DNA from: Benincasa hispida
Taxonomy: Eukaryota; Streptophyta; Magnoliopsida; Cucurbitales; Cucurbitaceae
DNA: 64,000 nucleotides
Reading direction: 5' to 3'
NCBI RefSeq assembly: GCF_009727055.1
Contig: NC_052349.1
Coordinates: forward strand, 33,559,405-33,623,404
Both the position numbers and the translations under genes were made by a program. Positions 45,384-57,522 of the stretch are shown here, one piece after another; positions within the stretch are counted from its first letter, which is position 1; the number at the start of each line of letters is the position of its first letter. The notes under the pieces are model-generated. The model did no database searches. It was not told where the DNA came from and saw only the letters and a list, made by a program, of their open reading frames with translations.

Positions 45384-46952
45384 TGAAGGATCTCATATCC
45401 AAGAGTTCCATGAGTGCGTTCGGATCGCTCTAATCTCACAGTGACCAAAATACAACATTATACATTCATACGAATAGTTATCAAATAAATACTAATTATC
45501 GGCATGCTATGAACACAGCGGAAACTTCAATGCAGCGGAAACTTCCACGCGATCTACCAACACCCAGAAGCAGCGTCGACAACAGCAGCACGAATAACGC
45601 ACGAAAACGAACACCGTGGGGACGACACCAACACTAAAGAGCCCCATGTATTCTTAGAGTGAAAACCCAAAGGGTGGTCTTTGGTGAATTTGGTAGAGGA
45701 AGGAGGAAACATGAATCGTGTAGGCGATAAGCAAATGGGAGGGAAAAAGACGTTGTCGCATAGCAGAAATGCTTATCGTTTAAGAGGAGCTACACGATCG
45801 TGTAGGATTTACTGAACGATCGTTTAGGAAAAGGTATACAATCGTTTAGTAAAATTGGCACACTATACGATCGTTTAGAGAAGCTATCCAATCGTGTAGG
45901 AAATAATGTGCGATCGTTTAGGCACGAGGTAGACGATCATTTAGGCGGAGAGGACTATCGTATAGGCTCTCGTTTTACGTAAGCGATTGTTTAGATGAAC
46001 ACCAGCGCACTCTTGCCAAATATTTTGAATGATCTCACTCCCGATAATTTAAAATGAAAACATTTTTCATTTTAATTCATCGGTTACAATAATCGACGAA
46101 TCCCACTAACCCACGTCCAAACGTGAAAATTGACTTAATTATCATATAATTAACCAATTAATTAATAAAGAAATATAATTATATTATATTTTTAACCTAT
46201 AGTTTGATATCACATATATATTGTAGTATTTTCTCCTCTACCTGATATAAATCATATTTATATCTTATTTCCTCCAAAAAAATGTATCTCATACATTTAG
46301 CCAATTATATCCTATATAATTAACCAGTCCAATTATATCATATATAATCGAACATCCTCTTGTAAATTTGAACATTTCAAATTAACCTAAATACTTGTTC
46401 TTGACTTTATCCAAGCTACCAGGGGACCTAATGGACCTATGGCTTGAAGCTCCAATGGTCCGTGAATAGCTAACTAAGCTCTTTAGCCATGAGATCCACC
46501 ATTCGTTAACTGTCACAGGGGGGCAGTATTTCAACCCCGCTGGTTACCTTAACCTCGGCTCACGTTCCCCACATTCATACGTGAATTAATGTCGGGGGGG
46601 CGGCGCGTGGTGGGAATGATAAGGATCAGACCATCTGTGACAAGTCACAACACTTGTGACCATTCCACAAAGCGGGTCGCGTCCGTAGCGTTACTAGGAT
46701 AAGGTTTCCTTCCCATTTCCATATACTATAGACCATTTTGGTTATCACTCAAGACATTATCCACATGTATGTCACCACATACATGCTTGAGTCACATACA
46801 GATAACCAGGGATTTTATGTTTATTGGTTTGTGGTAAAGCAAATAAAACAAGCAACCAAGCAAAAATACAAAATGTGAAGTAAATTTCATATATTAACAA
46901 CACAAACGTTCGTACAAACTGTTTACCAACTACAGGACACGAGAATTTAAGG
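45384..46952 (-). mobile_element. Element E-family LTR with internal rearrangement
   Basis: Starts TGAAGGATCTCATATCC like the E LTRs and follows their order until CATTCGTTAACTGTCA at about 46516. Then a 100-bp block (46517-46617) reads GGTTACC...CACGTTCCCCACATTC, a segment that belongs elsewhere in the LTR, and ends in G7 and CGGCGCG. Normal LTR resumes at GATCAGACCATCTG. About 0.6 kb is missing. The outer end is truncated at about 46952. Confidence 0.65.
45775..45965 (+). repeat. GATCGTTTAG array, best example
   Basis: Eight consecutive units with equivalent positions 45796, 45818, 45840, 45869, 45890, 45912, 45935 and 45956: spacings 22, 22, 29, 21, 22, 23 and 21 bp. Consensus (A/G)CGATCGTTTAGG. 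Confidence 0.8.
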
Positions 46953-48406
46953 TATTTACACTATTTTTCTTGCTTCCCAAGGCTTTTACACTATTTTTCT
47001 CTACTCTGCTCAAAAAATATTATTGCTTTCGCAAGAGTCAACCCTCTCTCTGTTTTCCACGATCCTTGGCACTTTCTCGAGATGACCAGGACGATCTTCC
47101 AGCATCTTCTCTCTTCTCTCGCTTCCGCCTTCTAAGTAAATGGAAACACGAACAAAGGCTAACTATCTTTTATAAGGCTCAACTAGAATGAAAACCGAAC
47201 TGAGCGAACTTCCTTAACAAAGGTGGCCTTCGGTATTTATAGAGCTTTAGAGTGAAGAGCTTTTTCTCTCAAATGATTGCACTGATAGGATGTCATTAAT
47301 TATCTATGTCTGATGCCCCGACTAATTGTCTCCAAAAAGTTAAGTGTACTTACTACAGTGTAGTTAACGATTTGTGAACTTAATTCGAAATCGACCGTCA
47401 TCAGCTTTCTCTCCCATTGTTATTTATTGAGCTTTCACCTTGATGCACTGTCTCTATGCGGCCACCTTCTTGAGCAGATTTTCACGAACGCAAACGACCG
47501 TATAGCCTTGCGGTTGTAATCTCTTAATGCGCTCGGACGTTAATTTCTTTAGATCGCAATTCCGCCTTGCGCCAAAGCATTTTCTGCAAAAAAATACACA
47601 CGTTAGCTGTTTTTAATGCGATGGACGCATTCAATCACAATGTTATAAGCTTAATGCTTTTGGACGTAATTTTGTATATTTTTACCATCGCAATCCTTCA
47701 TTGTTTTTTTCTTTGCGCTGTAATAACGTTCATTTCTACCCGTTATCAACTCTCTCAAGAGTAGATTCTATCTTTAGACTACTCTTTCAAGTATGTCTAA
47801 AGGGTGAATGATGCATACATAAGACAAGATGATCACATAAAGTGTGAATATTAAGTCATACTAGCTAAGTACTTCTCAACCCATTCAAAAATTTAGCTAC
47901 TCATGCGAAGTATGGAGAGATTTAACATAGAGTGAAATGAGGTTTCCATTTTCTGTAAATAAAGTACTGAATACAAAATAACAAATGGAATTGAGAGATA
48001 AGAAGCCCGGTAAGCAATATCTTGCTTCCCGTGGCCTTTTACACTATTCTTTTTCAATCCAACTCTGTTCTAGATGTATATTTTTGCTCTCGCAAGTGTT
48101 GACCCTCTCTGCTTTGTAACGCTTTCCAACAGTCTCTCGAACTTTTTGTGAATGATCTCTCGGCTTCCTTATCTCCTTGTTCATCTTTGTCTTCTAAGTA
48201 TATCTATGAGTATGTGCGTGAAAAGACTAACTAACTCTCTAACTTGTTTTTTTGTTTTACACTGGTGGCCTTCGGTATTTATAGAGCTCAAGGTGAAGCA
48301 GTCTTTCTTTCTAATGATTGCAATGATGGGCGGTATTAATTCTCCTACTCTGATGTGCCAATTAATGGTCACCGAAAGTTGAGTGTACTTGCTACAGTGT
48401 GGCTTT
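46953..48406. repeat. Two diverged direct repeats, probably gypsy LTR-related
   Basis: About 390 bp at 46965-47375 and again at 48020-48406: CTTGCTTCCC, CTTTTACACTATT, TGGCCTTCGGTATTTATAGAGCT, AAGTTGAGTGTACTTGCTACAGTGT. The unit contains a TATTTATAG promoter-like box. The spacer has GCG-rich words (TGCGCCAAAGC, GCGATGGACGC) resembling the gypsy LTR at 63206-64000. Small frames here look spurious. Confidence 0.5.
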
Positions 48407-50454
48407 TGAAGGATCTCAAAACGAGAGTTCTATGAGCGGGCTTATATCGCTCTGATTCCACAGTGACTGAAACATAAATGATATACATTCTATACTAACA
48501 ATTATGCATATTAAACTCAATAACAACATGCTCAAAATATGATAAAACATACAGAAAGGGGTTCATACCAGAGGAAGACGATCTTCGTTTATGTGAACCC
48601 ACAGCAGTGGAAAACTACACCGATCTACCAGCACTGGGCGAGCCTCTCGACTGTTACTGCACGATCCGAACGTACACAAACAACGATTCGGGGACAACAC
48701 CACCACCAGGGAAACCCAGGTATCCTTGACGTCAAAAACACAAAGTGTGGGCTCTGGTGAGTTTGGTAGAGGACGGAGGAAAGGGTATCGTGTAGATGAC
48801 AAGCGCGTACGAGAAGACTCTGCTATCGTATAGCGAGGACGCTTATCATATAGTAAAACTACACGATCGTTTAGGAAAAACTGGACGATCGTTTAGGAAA
48901 GTCGTATACGATTGTTTAGGGAATGCGTGAACTAGACGATTGTTTAGACGAAAGAAAATCTATCATATAGGCTCTCGGCACGTGGGATATCGAATGCACG
49001 AATTCAATTGATTCTGAAAATGAAAAAAAACCCATTTTTTTCCATAAAAAAAAATTTTTCAACCCCCGCTGGTTACCTAACGCTTCGTGGCTCCACGTTC
49101 CCCACATTCATACGTGAAATTAATTGGTTAATTATTAAATAATTAATCAATTAATTATTTAATAATATAATCATATTATATTTATATCCTATAAGTTTGA
49201 TATCATATATCTACTATAGTATTTTTCCTTTACTTGATATAAATCAATTTTTATATCTAATTTCCTCCAAAATAAACGTATCTTATACCATTTAGCCAAT
49301 TATATCATATATAATTTAACTAGTCCAATTTATATCATAATATAATTGAACTTTCCTCTTGTCAATTTGAACATTTCAAATTAACCCAAACAACTGGTTC
49401 TTGACGTTATCCAAGCTACCAGGTGACCTAATTGACCTGTGGCTTGAAGCTCAAATGGTACGTGAATGTTTTGACTAAACTCTTTAGCCATGAGATACAC
49501 CATTCGTTAACTGTCAGTGATTCCACTAAAGACCAAAAGATGAACTCTTCTTACCATAGATATATTTCTGTGTCCATTGGATATAACCAATCATGAGTAC
49601 GATGACCTTCACGGATTCTCGTAAGTACAGTTGGGCCAATTTTACCATTTTGCCCTGTAGTTACATCGTACTCCTTAAGTACCACTGATTCCTCAATAAA
49701 CATTACAAACATAGTCCAACTATGTGTGAACACCTCTCGGTCAAGAAGGTGTGTGGCGGCACATCGTTTATGCTCCAAAATCAGCCCTTAAGGGAGCCAT
49801 CTAAATACTTACCACTGCCTCAGTTAATGAGTGAATTCCATCTTGTGTAGTTGAGTTCCCAGCTCCCAAATTAGACATATCCCCAAAATCTAGGTTTGAA
49901 TCGGCGACATGGCCACTCGCACCCATACAAATCAAAGGATTGTTCTTAATGGCAGGAGTTTCCAACTCACTCAGGATTGACGTCATGTTTACCTATGGTC
50001 ATCCTAGTGAGTGAAGTCTCTGTCATGAACGGTGTTATATAACAAGACATTAGCACTTCATGGTCAGGTCTTATAAAAACTCTTTGGATAGGAGCCTCCG
50101 CTCGCATATCCCCAACACGAATGATTAGGATCAGATCATCTATGTCAAGTCACAACACTTGTGACCATTCCACAAAGCGGGCCGCGTCCGTAGCATACCA
50201 GAAAGGTTTCCCTCCTATATCCATATACTACAGACCATTTTGGTTATCACTCAAGACATGATCCACTTGTATGTCATATATACATGCTTGAGTCATAGGG
50301 ATTTATGTTTATTGATTTGTGGTAAAGCAAATAAAACAAGTAAATGAGCAAAACAACAAAAGGTGAAGTAAATATCATATATTAAAAATCACAGGTGTTC
50401 GTATGTACTGTTTACAAACTACAGGACACGAGACTTTAGGCATCAACCCCAACA
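48407..50454 (-). mobile_element. Element E: 3' LTR
   Basis: From TGAAGGATCTCAAAACG (48407) to ...CATCAACCCCAACA (50454), about 2.05 kb, followed by a polypurine-like tract (minus GACAAGTGGCAGAT). Closely similar to 59613-61691. The part right of about 49785 appears again at 52726-53407. Several one-base indels against the other copies suggest low base quality here. Confidence 0.8.
48795..48975 (+). repeat. GATCGTTTAG array in 3' LTR of E
   Basis: Copies include CACGATCGTTTAGG, GACGATCGTTTAGG, TACGATTGTTTAGG and GACGATTGTTTAG between about 48850 and 48950, the same set as in the 5' LTR at 60060-60155. Confidence 0.7.
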
Positions 50455-52700
50455 ATCTGCCACTTGTCCTAAAGCAAAGTGGGGTGTACAAAAAACTTAG
50501 TACAAAACAATAAACTAGGCATAGAAAACCCAGTACAATAAAATCTCTCATTTGCCCTAGTTCAGTCGCGGCGATCTTGTAGACCCATGCTTCGTAGGTG
50601 ACCCTCAAACACTGTAGTCGTGAGAGCTTTCGTAAATGGGTCAGCAACATTGTGCTCCGAAGCGATCTGCGTGACAATCACGTCCCTCGATGCACTGTCT
50701 CGCGGATCAGATGATACTTCCGCTCTATTATGTTTACCATGCCGATGACTCCTTGGCTCCTTAGAGTTCACCACTGGCCACTATTATCAAAATAGAGGGT
50801 AATGGGTCCTAGACATATCTGGAAAACCTTCATAAACCAGACGGCCTCCTTAGTAGCTTCGCAATCCTCTACGTACTTCGCCTTCATAGTAGAGTCGGCG
50901 ATGCACCCTTTTTAGTGCTTCCCCACACTACAACTCCTCTGTTAAGAGGGAAGACTGACCCTGATGTGGACTTGCGAGAGTCCTTATCAGTCTGAAAGTC
51001 ATAATCCATGTATCCTGTAAGGATCAAATCCCTAGAACCTTACACGAGCATGTAGTCCCTCATTCTCTGGAGATACTTGAGGATATTCTTCACTGCGGTC
51101 CAATGACCCTATCTTGGGTTAGACTGATACCTACTGACTATGACACAGCGTAGCAGATGTTGGACAAGTACAGAGCATTGCGTACATGAAACTTCCAACG
51201 ACAGATGCATATGGGACCCGTCTCATCTCCTCAACCTCTTGAGGCATCTTAGGACACATTTCCTTAGACAAGTGACTCCATGCCTGAAACAGCAGTAGGC
51301 CCTCTTAGAGTCCTGCATCGAGTACTTGAGCAACATCTTTGTCAATGTACGATGCCTAAGATAGTGCTAGCACTTTGTTTCTTACGATCCTGAAAAAATC
51401 TGGATCCCTAAAACAAACTGAGCGTCTCCCAAATCTTTCATTTGGAATTGGGTCGCTACCAAGTTCTTAATTGCAGTTAGTAGACCTATATCATTCCCAA
51501 TGAGTAGGATATGTCTACATACAACACTAAGAAGACTATTGAAGCGTTGAAGATCTTTTTATATGAGACATGAAGGTTCATCAACGTTTGGTCAAAGCCA
51601 TACGACTGATTGCAACATAAAATCGTATGTTCCAAGATCGAGACACCTATTTCAGTCCATAAATGGACCAATTCAGTTTGCAAACTTTTGCTCTTGACTT
51701 GGGCTATGAATCCCTCAATCTGCACCATATAAAGGTCTCCTCAAGATTGCCATTCAGAAAGGCCATCTTACGGATCTCATAATTATAAAAGCTGCAATGG
51801 AAGAGATGCGGAATCGACTTTTAACATGCCAAGAGGCGATAAAGTCTTCTCATAGTCGACTCCTCTACCAGGGATAACCTTTTGCCACAGTCGAGCTTTG
51901 AAGGTCTGTACTTCCCATCAACACGCCGTTTTCGCTTGTATATCCATTTACAAACTATAGGGCGACCTCATTAGGCTGATCTACAAGATCCATAATGAGT
52001 TAAAGTACATCGACTCCATCTTGAGATCCATGGCCTTGACCTATTCATCTGGTCAACATTCTCCATTGTCCTTCTTATAAGACAACAAATCCTTAACATC
52101 ACCATCTACTACAATAGCAAAGATTTCGTGAAACCCAGATAGCGAATGGGTGGGTTCGCAACCCTCCCACTAGTTGAGGTTCCCTCAACTCTTGAGGTGG
52201 AACCGACCTACTAGAGAACTCCTATCAACAACTCTTGTTGATGTAGCAATAACTCTTGTTGAAGTTCAGTAGTTTCATTGGAAAAGCTCACGTAACACGA
52301 CTTTGCTTCGTAGACTGTGCTCCTTATATGATCTTCTCCAGGAAAGTAGCATTTTTTTTTTAAACAAACACCCTATTTTCTATCGGATCATAAAAATAAT
52401 CCCCTCGTGTACCTTTGGGGTACCTAAGGCATAACCTCGACCGTGGTTCCACTTCTTGGGATCAGCCTCAAGCACATGTGCAGGACAACCCAAATGCGGA
52501 AATGACGTAATCTAGCTTTACCAATTCACAACTCCAGAGGTGTTCTTGTAACACTCTTGGAGGGAACACAGTTGAGTATGTACACTGCAGTCTCTACTGC
52601 GAACCCCAAAATGAGTCCGATAAGGAAGCGTAACTCATCATCGAACGAACCATGCCTAACAAGGTCCTATTTCTCCACTCTGCTACACACATTCTATTGA
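50455..52700 (-). pseudogene. Element E pol, low-quality second copy (probable assembly duplicate)
   Basis: RNase H, RT, linker and part of integrase of element E, reading the same as 53408-55677 but with many single-base insertions and deletions (for example CTCTATTATG here against CTCTATATG there). It ends at CATTCTATTGA at the 25-N gap. It should not be counted as a separate element. Confidence 0.8.
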
Positions 52701-52725
52701 NNNNNNNNNNNNNNNNNNNNNNNNN
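52701..52725. other. Assembly gap, 25 N
   Basis: The run of N lies between two contig ends that overlap: sequence right of the gap restarts at AGCCCTTAAGGG, equivalent to about 49785 on the left. Confidence 0.95.
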
Positions 52726-53407
52726 AGCCCTTAAGGGAAGCCATCTAAATACTTACCACTGCTCAGTTAATGAGTGAATTCCATCTGTGTAGTTGAGTTC
52801 CAGCTCCCAAATTAGACATATCCAAAAATCGTAGGTTTGAATCGGCGACATGGCCACTCGCACCCATACAAATCAAAGATTGTTCTTAATGGCAGGAGTT
52901 TCCAACTCACTCAGGATTGACGTCATGTTACCTATGGTCATCCTAGTGAAAGTGAAGTTCTCTGTCATGAACGGTGTTATATAACAAGACATTAGCACTT
53001 CATGGTCAGGTCTTATAAAAACTCTTTGGATAGGATGCCTCCGCTCGCATATCCCCAACACGAATGATTAGGATCAGATCATCTATGTCAAGTCACAACA
53101 CTTGTGACCATTCCACAAAGCGGGCCGCGTCCGTAGCATTACCAACCAGGATAAGGTTTCCCTCCTATATCCATATACTACAGACCATTTTGGTTATCAC
53201 TCAAGACATGATCCACTTGTATGTCACTATATACATGCTTGAGTCATAGGGATTTTATGTTTATTGATTTGTGGTAAAGCAAATAAAACAAGTAAATGAG
53301 CAAAACAACAAAAGGTGAAGTAAATATCATATATTAAAAATCACAGGTGTTCGTATGTACTGTTTACAAACTACAGGACACGAGACTTTAGGGCATCAAC
53401 CCCAACA
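52726..53407 (-). mobile_element. Element E: 3' LTR, outer third repeated after the gap
   Basis: Same sequence as about 49785-50454, ending CATCAACCCCAACA at 53407, followed by the same polypurine-like tract. Duplicate caused by unmerged contigs rather than a true third LTR. Confidence 0.75.
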
Positions 53408-53509
53408 ATCTGCCACTTGTCCTAAAGCAAAGTGGGGTGTACAAAAAACTTAGTACAAAACAATAAACTAGGGCATAGAAACCCAGTACAATAAAATCTC
53501 TCATTTGCC

Positions 53510-53982
53510 CTAGTTCAGTCGCGGGCGATCTTGTAGACCCATGCTTCGTAGGTGACCCTCAAACACTGTAGTCGTGAGAGCTTTCGTAAATGGGTCAGCA
53601 ACATTGTGCTCCGAAGCGATCTGCGTGACAATCACGTCCCCTCGATGCACTGTCTCGCGGATCAGATGATACTTCCGCTCTATATGTTTACCATGCCGAT
53701 GACTCCTTGGCTCCTTAGAGTTCACCACTGGCCCACTATTATCACAATAGAGGGTAATGGGTCTAGACATATCTGGAAAACCTTCATAAACCAGACGGCC
53801 TCCTTAGTAGCTTCGCAATCCTCTACGTACTTCGCCTTCATAGTAGAGTCGGCGATGCACCCTTTCTTAGTGCTTCCCCACACTACAACTCCTCTGTTAA
53901 GAGGGAAGACTGACCCTGATGTGGACTTGCGAGAGTCCTTATCAGTCTGAAAGTCATAATCCATGTATCCTGTAAGGATCAA
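53510..53982 (-). pseudogene. Element E: RNase H
   Basis: Two overlapping frames joined by a frameshift near 53770. The N-terminal frame (53722-53982) has GYMDYDFQTDKDSRKSTSGS; the C-terminal frame (53510-53770) has LYCDNSGPVVNSKEPRSHRH, KHIERKYHLIRETVHRGD and EHNVADPFTKALTT. The Asp-Glu-Asp catalytic residues of copia RNase H are partly altered (KAKYVEDCEA where others have MEAEYVAACEA). Confidence 0.85.
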
Positions 53983-54063
53983 ATCCCTAGAACCTTACAC
54001 GAGCATGTAGTCCCTCATTCTCTGGAGATACTTGAGGATATTCTTCACTGCGGTCCAATGACC

Positions 54064-54601
54064 CTATCTTGGGTTAGACTGATACCTACTGACTATGACC
54101 ACAGCGTAGCAGATGTCTGGACAAGTACAGAGCATTGCGTACATGAAACTTCCAACGACAGATGCATATGGGACCCGTCTCATCTCCTCAACCTCTTGAG
54201 GCATCTTAGGACACATTTCCTTAGACAAAGTGACTCCATGCCTGAACAGCAGTAGGCCCCTCTTAGAGTCCTGCATCGAGTACTTGAGCAACATCTTGTC
54301 AATGTACGATGCCTAAGATAGTGCTAGCACTTTGTTCTTACGATCCTGAAAAAATCTGGATCCCTAAAACAAACTGAGCGTCTCCCAAATCTTTCATTTG
54401 GAATTGGGTCGCTACCAAGTTCTTAATTGCAGTTAGTAGACCTATATCATTCCCAATGAGTAGGATATCGTCTACATACAACACTAAGAAGACTATTGAA
54501 GCGTTGAAGATCTTTTTATAGACATGAGGTTCATCAACGTTTTGGTCAAAGCCATACGACTTGATTGCAACATCAAATCGTATGTTCCAAGATCGAGACA
54601 C
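54064..54601 (-). pseudogene. Element E: reverse transcriptase C-terminal half
   Basis: Frame 54338-54601 has SRSWNIRFDVAIKSYGFDQN, LYVDDILLIGNDIG with YVDD intact, and QFQMKDLGDAQFVLGIQIF. Frame 54064-54294 continues with LLKYSMQDSKRGLLPF-type sequence and PYASVVGSFMYAMLCTCPDI. A frameshift or stop near 54300-54338 separates them. Confidence 0.85.
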
Positions 54602-54997
54602 CTATTTCAGTCCATAAATGGACCAATTCAGTTTGCAAACCTTTTGCTCTTGACCTTGGGCTATGAATCCCTCAATCTGCACCATATAAAAGGTCTCCTC
54701 AAGATTGCCATTCAGAAAGGCCATCTTACGGATCTCATAATTATAATAAGCTGCAATGGACAGGAGGATGCGGATCGACTTTAACATGCCAAGAGGCGAT
54801 AAAGTCTTCTCATAGTCGACTCCCTCTACCAGGGTATAACCTTTTGCCACAAGTCGAGCTTTGAAGGTCTGTACCTTCCCATCAACACGCCGTTTTCGCT
54901 TGTATATCCATTTACAAACTATAGGGCGAACCTCATTAGGCTGATCTACAAGATCCCATAATGAGTTAAAGTACATCGACTCCATCTTGAGATCCAT
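54602..54997 (-). pseudogene. Element E: reverse transcriptase N-terminal half
   Basis: FNSLWDLVDQPNEVRP, KWIYKRKRRVDGKVQTFKAR, LVAKGYTLVEGVDYEKTLSP and SIRILLSIAAYYNYEIRKMA. A 12-bp in-frame deletion removes the four residues containing the first catalytic Asp (MDVKTAF in D, MAF here). It is present in both assembled copies, so it is not a sequencing error. A stop follows IYGLK at 54602. Confidence 0.85.
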
Positions 54998-55074
54998 GGC
55001 CTTGACCTATTCATCCTGGTCAACATTCTCCATTGTCTTCTTATAAGACAACAAATCCTTAACATCACCATCTA

Positions 55075-55266
55075 CTACAATAGCAAAGATTTCGTGAAAC
55101 CCAGATAGCGAATGGGTGGGTTCGCAACCCTCCCACTATGTTGAGGTTCCCTCAACTCTTGAGGTGGAACCGACCTACTAGATGAACTCCTATCAACAAC
55201 TCTTGTTGATGTAGCAATAACTCTTGTTGAAGTTTCAGTAGTTTCATTGGAAAGCTCACGTAACAC
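55075..55266 (-). pseudogene. Element E: integrase-RT linker
   Basis: A 63-residue frame, Ser/Thr-rich with tandem-like STRVIATSTRVVD and SGRVANPPIRYLGF, the usual variable linker before RVT_2. Confidence 0.7.
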
Positions 55267-55329
55267 GACTTTGCTTCGTAGACTGTGCTCCCTTATATGA
55301 TCCTTCTCCAGGAAAGTAGCATTTTTTTT

Positions 55330-56494
55330 TTAAACAAACACCCTATTTTCTATCGGATCATAAAAATAACCCCCTCGTGTACCTTTGGGGTAGCCTAAGG
55401 CATAACCTCGACCGTGGTTCCAACTTCTTGGGATCAGCCTCAAGCACATGTGCAGGACAACCCCAAATGCGGAAATGACGTAATCTAGCTTTACGCCAAT
55501 TCCACAACTCCAGAGGTGTTCTTGTAACACTCTTGGAGGGAACACAGTTGAGTATGTACACTGCAGTCTCTACTGCGAAACCCCAAAATGAGTCCGATAA
55601 GGAAGCGTAACTCATCATCGAACGAACCATGCCTAACAAGGTCCTATTTCTCCACTCTGCTACACCATTCTATTGAGATGTACCCGACGCTGAGAGTTGG
55701 GAAACGATTCCATGTTCTACCAAATAGTCCTGGTCTGTGAAGTCAAAAAACTCTCCACCTCGATCTGATCGAAGTGTTTTAATTCGTCTATCCAATGCAT
55801 TTTCAACTTCAGCCTTGAACTCTTTGAACTTTTCAAAGGATTTAGACTTCTGTTGTAAAAGATAAACATACCCGTACCTGGAGTAATCATCAGTAAAACT
55901 AATAAAATAGTCATATCCACCCCAGGCTCGCACATTCATAGGACCGTAAAGGTCAGAATGTACTAACTCAAGAGGCTCTTTGGCTCCAAAACCTTTTCCA
56001 GTAAAAGGTCGTTTAGTCATCTTACCCTCAAGGCAAGATTCGCACACAGATAAAGAATTTTCTTCTAACTCACTTAGAAGTCCATTCTTCACCAATCTCT
56101 CAATCCTATTGAGATTTATGTGGCTTAAACATAGATGCCAAATTAGGGCATTTTCTTTTGGAGAAATTCGTTGACGTTTTGATTGAGTTACGACAGTTCT
56201 GAACATTTGAGTATTATTAAGGGAATTAATGGCTAATGGCCTTAGCACATTTAAATTTGATTCCAGATTTGTTGTGCAAATAAAGACACCATCTTTATGA
56301 ATAAACACTTTACTCAATTTGAAAGAAATAGTGTATTTACATTGCAATAAGCACTTTATAGAAATAAGGTTCCTTTTTAGTTTAGGAACAATATATACAT
56401 CATTTAAATTTAGAAACCTATTTTGTAAAGTCAACTCGATCCCGCCCATTGCCACAGCTGAGACGATGTGCCTGATGCCTAATCGCATCGTCAT
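55330..56494 (-). pseudogene. Element E: protease end, GAG-pre-integrase and integrase
   Basis: The main frame, 55670-56494, runs MTMRLGIRHIVSAV, LNDVYIVPKLKRNLIS, HLCLSHINLNRIERLVKNG, CESCLEGKMTKRPF, LVHSDLYGPMNVRA, FISFTDDYSRYGYVYLLQQ and TLRSDRGGEFFDF. One TAG at about 55670 interrupts it just before the segment with the catalytic Glu (NGVAEWRNRTLLG), and the frame continues to 55358 with RHFRIWGC. The first H of HHCC is retained. The DDE residues are all present in the DNA; the single stop and downstream frameshifts inactivate it. Confidence 0.85.
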
Positions 56495-57522
56495 CTCACC
56501 AACCTCCAGCTGTCGCCATGATCTAATCCCCTGAAAAGAAGAACAAACATGGTTAGTGTGCCTGAATCAATTATCCAGGCAGAATCATCATTCTCCACTA
56601 GACAAGTTTCGAGTACAAGTAAATCATATTTACCTCTATCCGCCTTGGCCTTAGCCTTGGCTGCTTTCTTCTCCTTCAGATACTGAGGACAGTTCCTCTT
56701 CCAATGTCCATCTAGGTTGCAATGGAAACACTTTCCTTTAGCAACCGGTGGACGCCTCCTTAGGGCGACAGGTGGTGGGTTAATAGGTGCCTTCCCTTTT
56801 CCCGTATCACTCTTCTTCTTCTTCCCCTTTGTAGAGTTAGAAGTAGAAGGTGCAGACTTCGTTCTTGAGGTCGAACCTCTATGGAACGTCCTTGAGGATG
56901 AAGCAACATTTGCCTCACTCTTCTGCCTCTCCTTACTTTTCAGTAAAGATTGGTATGTCTGCAACTCGTTGAGGAGAGTTTTAAAGTTATATTTCACTTT
57001 GTTAAGAATCACATTACTAACAAAGTGCAGGAAGCTCTCCGGCAATGAATGCAGGATTATGCTAACCTTGTTGCCCTCATTGATGGTCGACCCATTCAAC
57101 TCCGCCACATTGAAGTGGACCATCATGTTTAGCACATGTTCACGAACAAAGGTGCCTTCTTGTATTTTAAAGTTGAATATATATTTAAGAGTCTCATGCA
57201 TAAGATGTTCAGATGGTTGTCCAAACATCCCCCTCAGGGACTCCATGATCTCACGAGCTGAGACCATAGGCCCATGCTTCTTGGCCAAGATGTCAAAAAG
57301 ACTTGCTAAGATATAGGCTTGGGCCTTCTCATTCGCCCTTGTCCATTGCTCGTATTCCTCTCAAACATTTCGAGCGGCATTTAGAGCTGGAATAGGAGGA
57401 CAAGACTCCTTGGGAGAGAACATGAGATCCTCAATGATTAGGATCGTCGTGATCATATGTTTCCATGTTGAAAAATTTTCGCCATTCAAGGCGCTTAACA
57501 AAGGTAAGATGAATGTAGCCAT
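56491..57522 (-). pseudogene. Element E: gag with zinc knuckle and protease active site
   Basis: Gag starts at ATG 57522 (MATFILPLLSALNGENFS), 12 nt after a TTTTCAG acceptor-like site. One in-frame TGA at 57361-57363 splits it; the long frame (56491-57288, 265 codons) has VREHVLNMMVHFNVAEL, LPESFLHFVSNVIL and the CCHC knuckle CFHCNLDGHWKRNC at about 56690-56735. It then reads through a basic Lys/Ala stretch into the protease WIIDSG. A frameshift after DSG sends the rest to the frame of 55670-56494. This is the only complete gag in the window. Confidence 0.85.

Noticed and set aside
50562..52700. A separate copia element left of the 25-N gap
   Set aside because: It is the same sequence as 53510-55677 and most likely an assembly duplicate.
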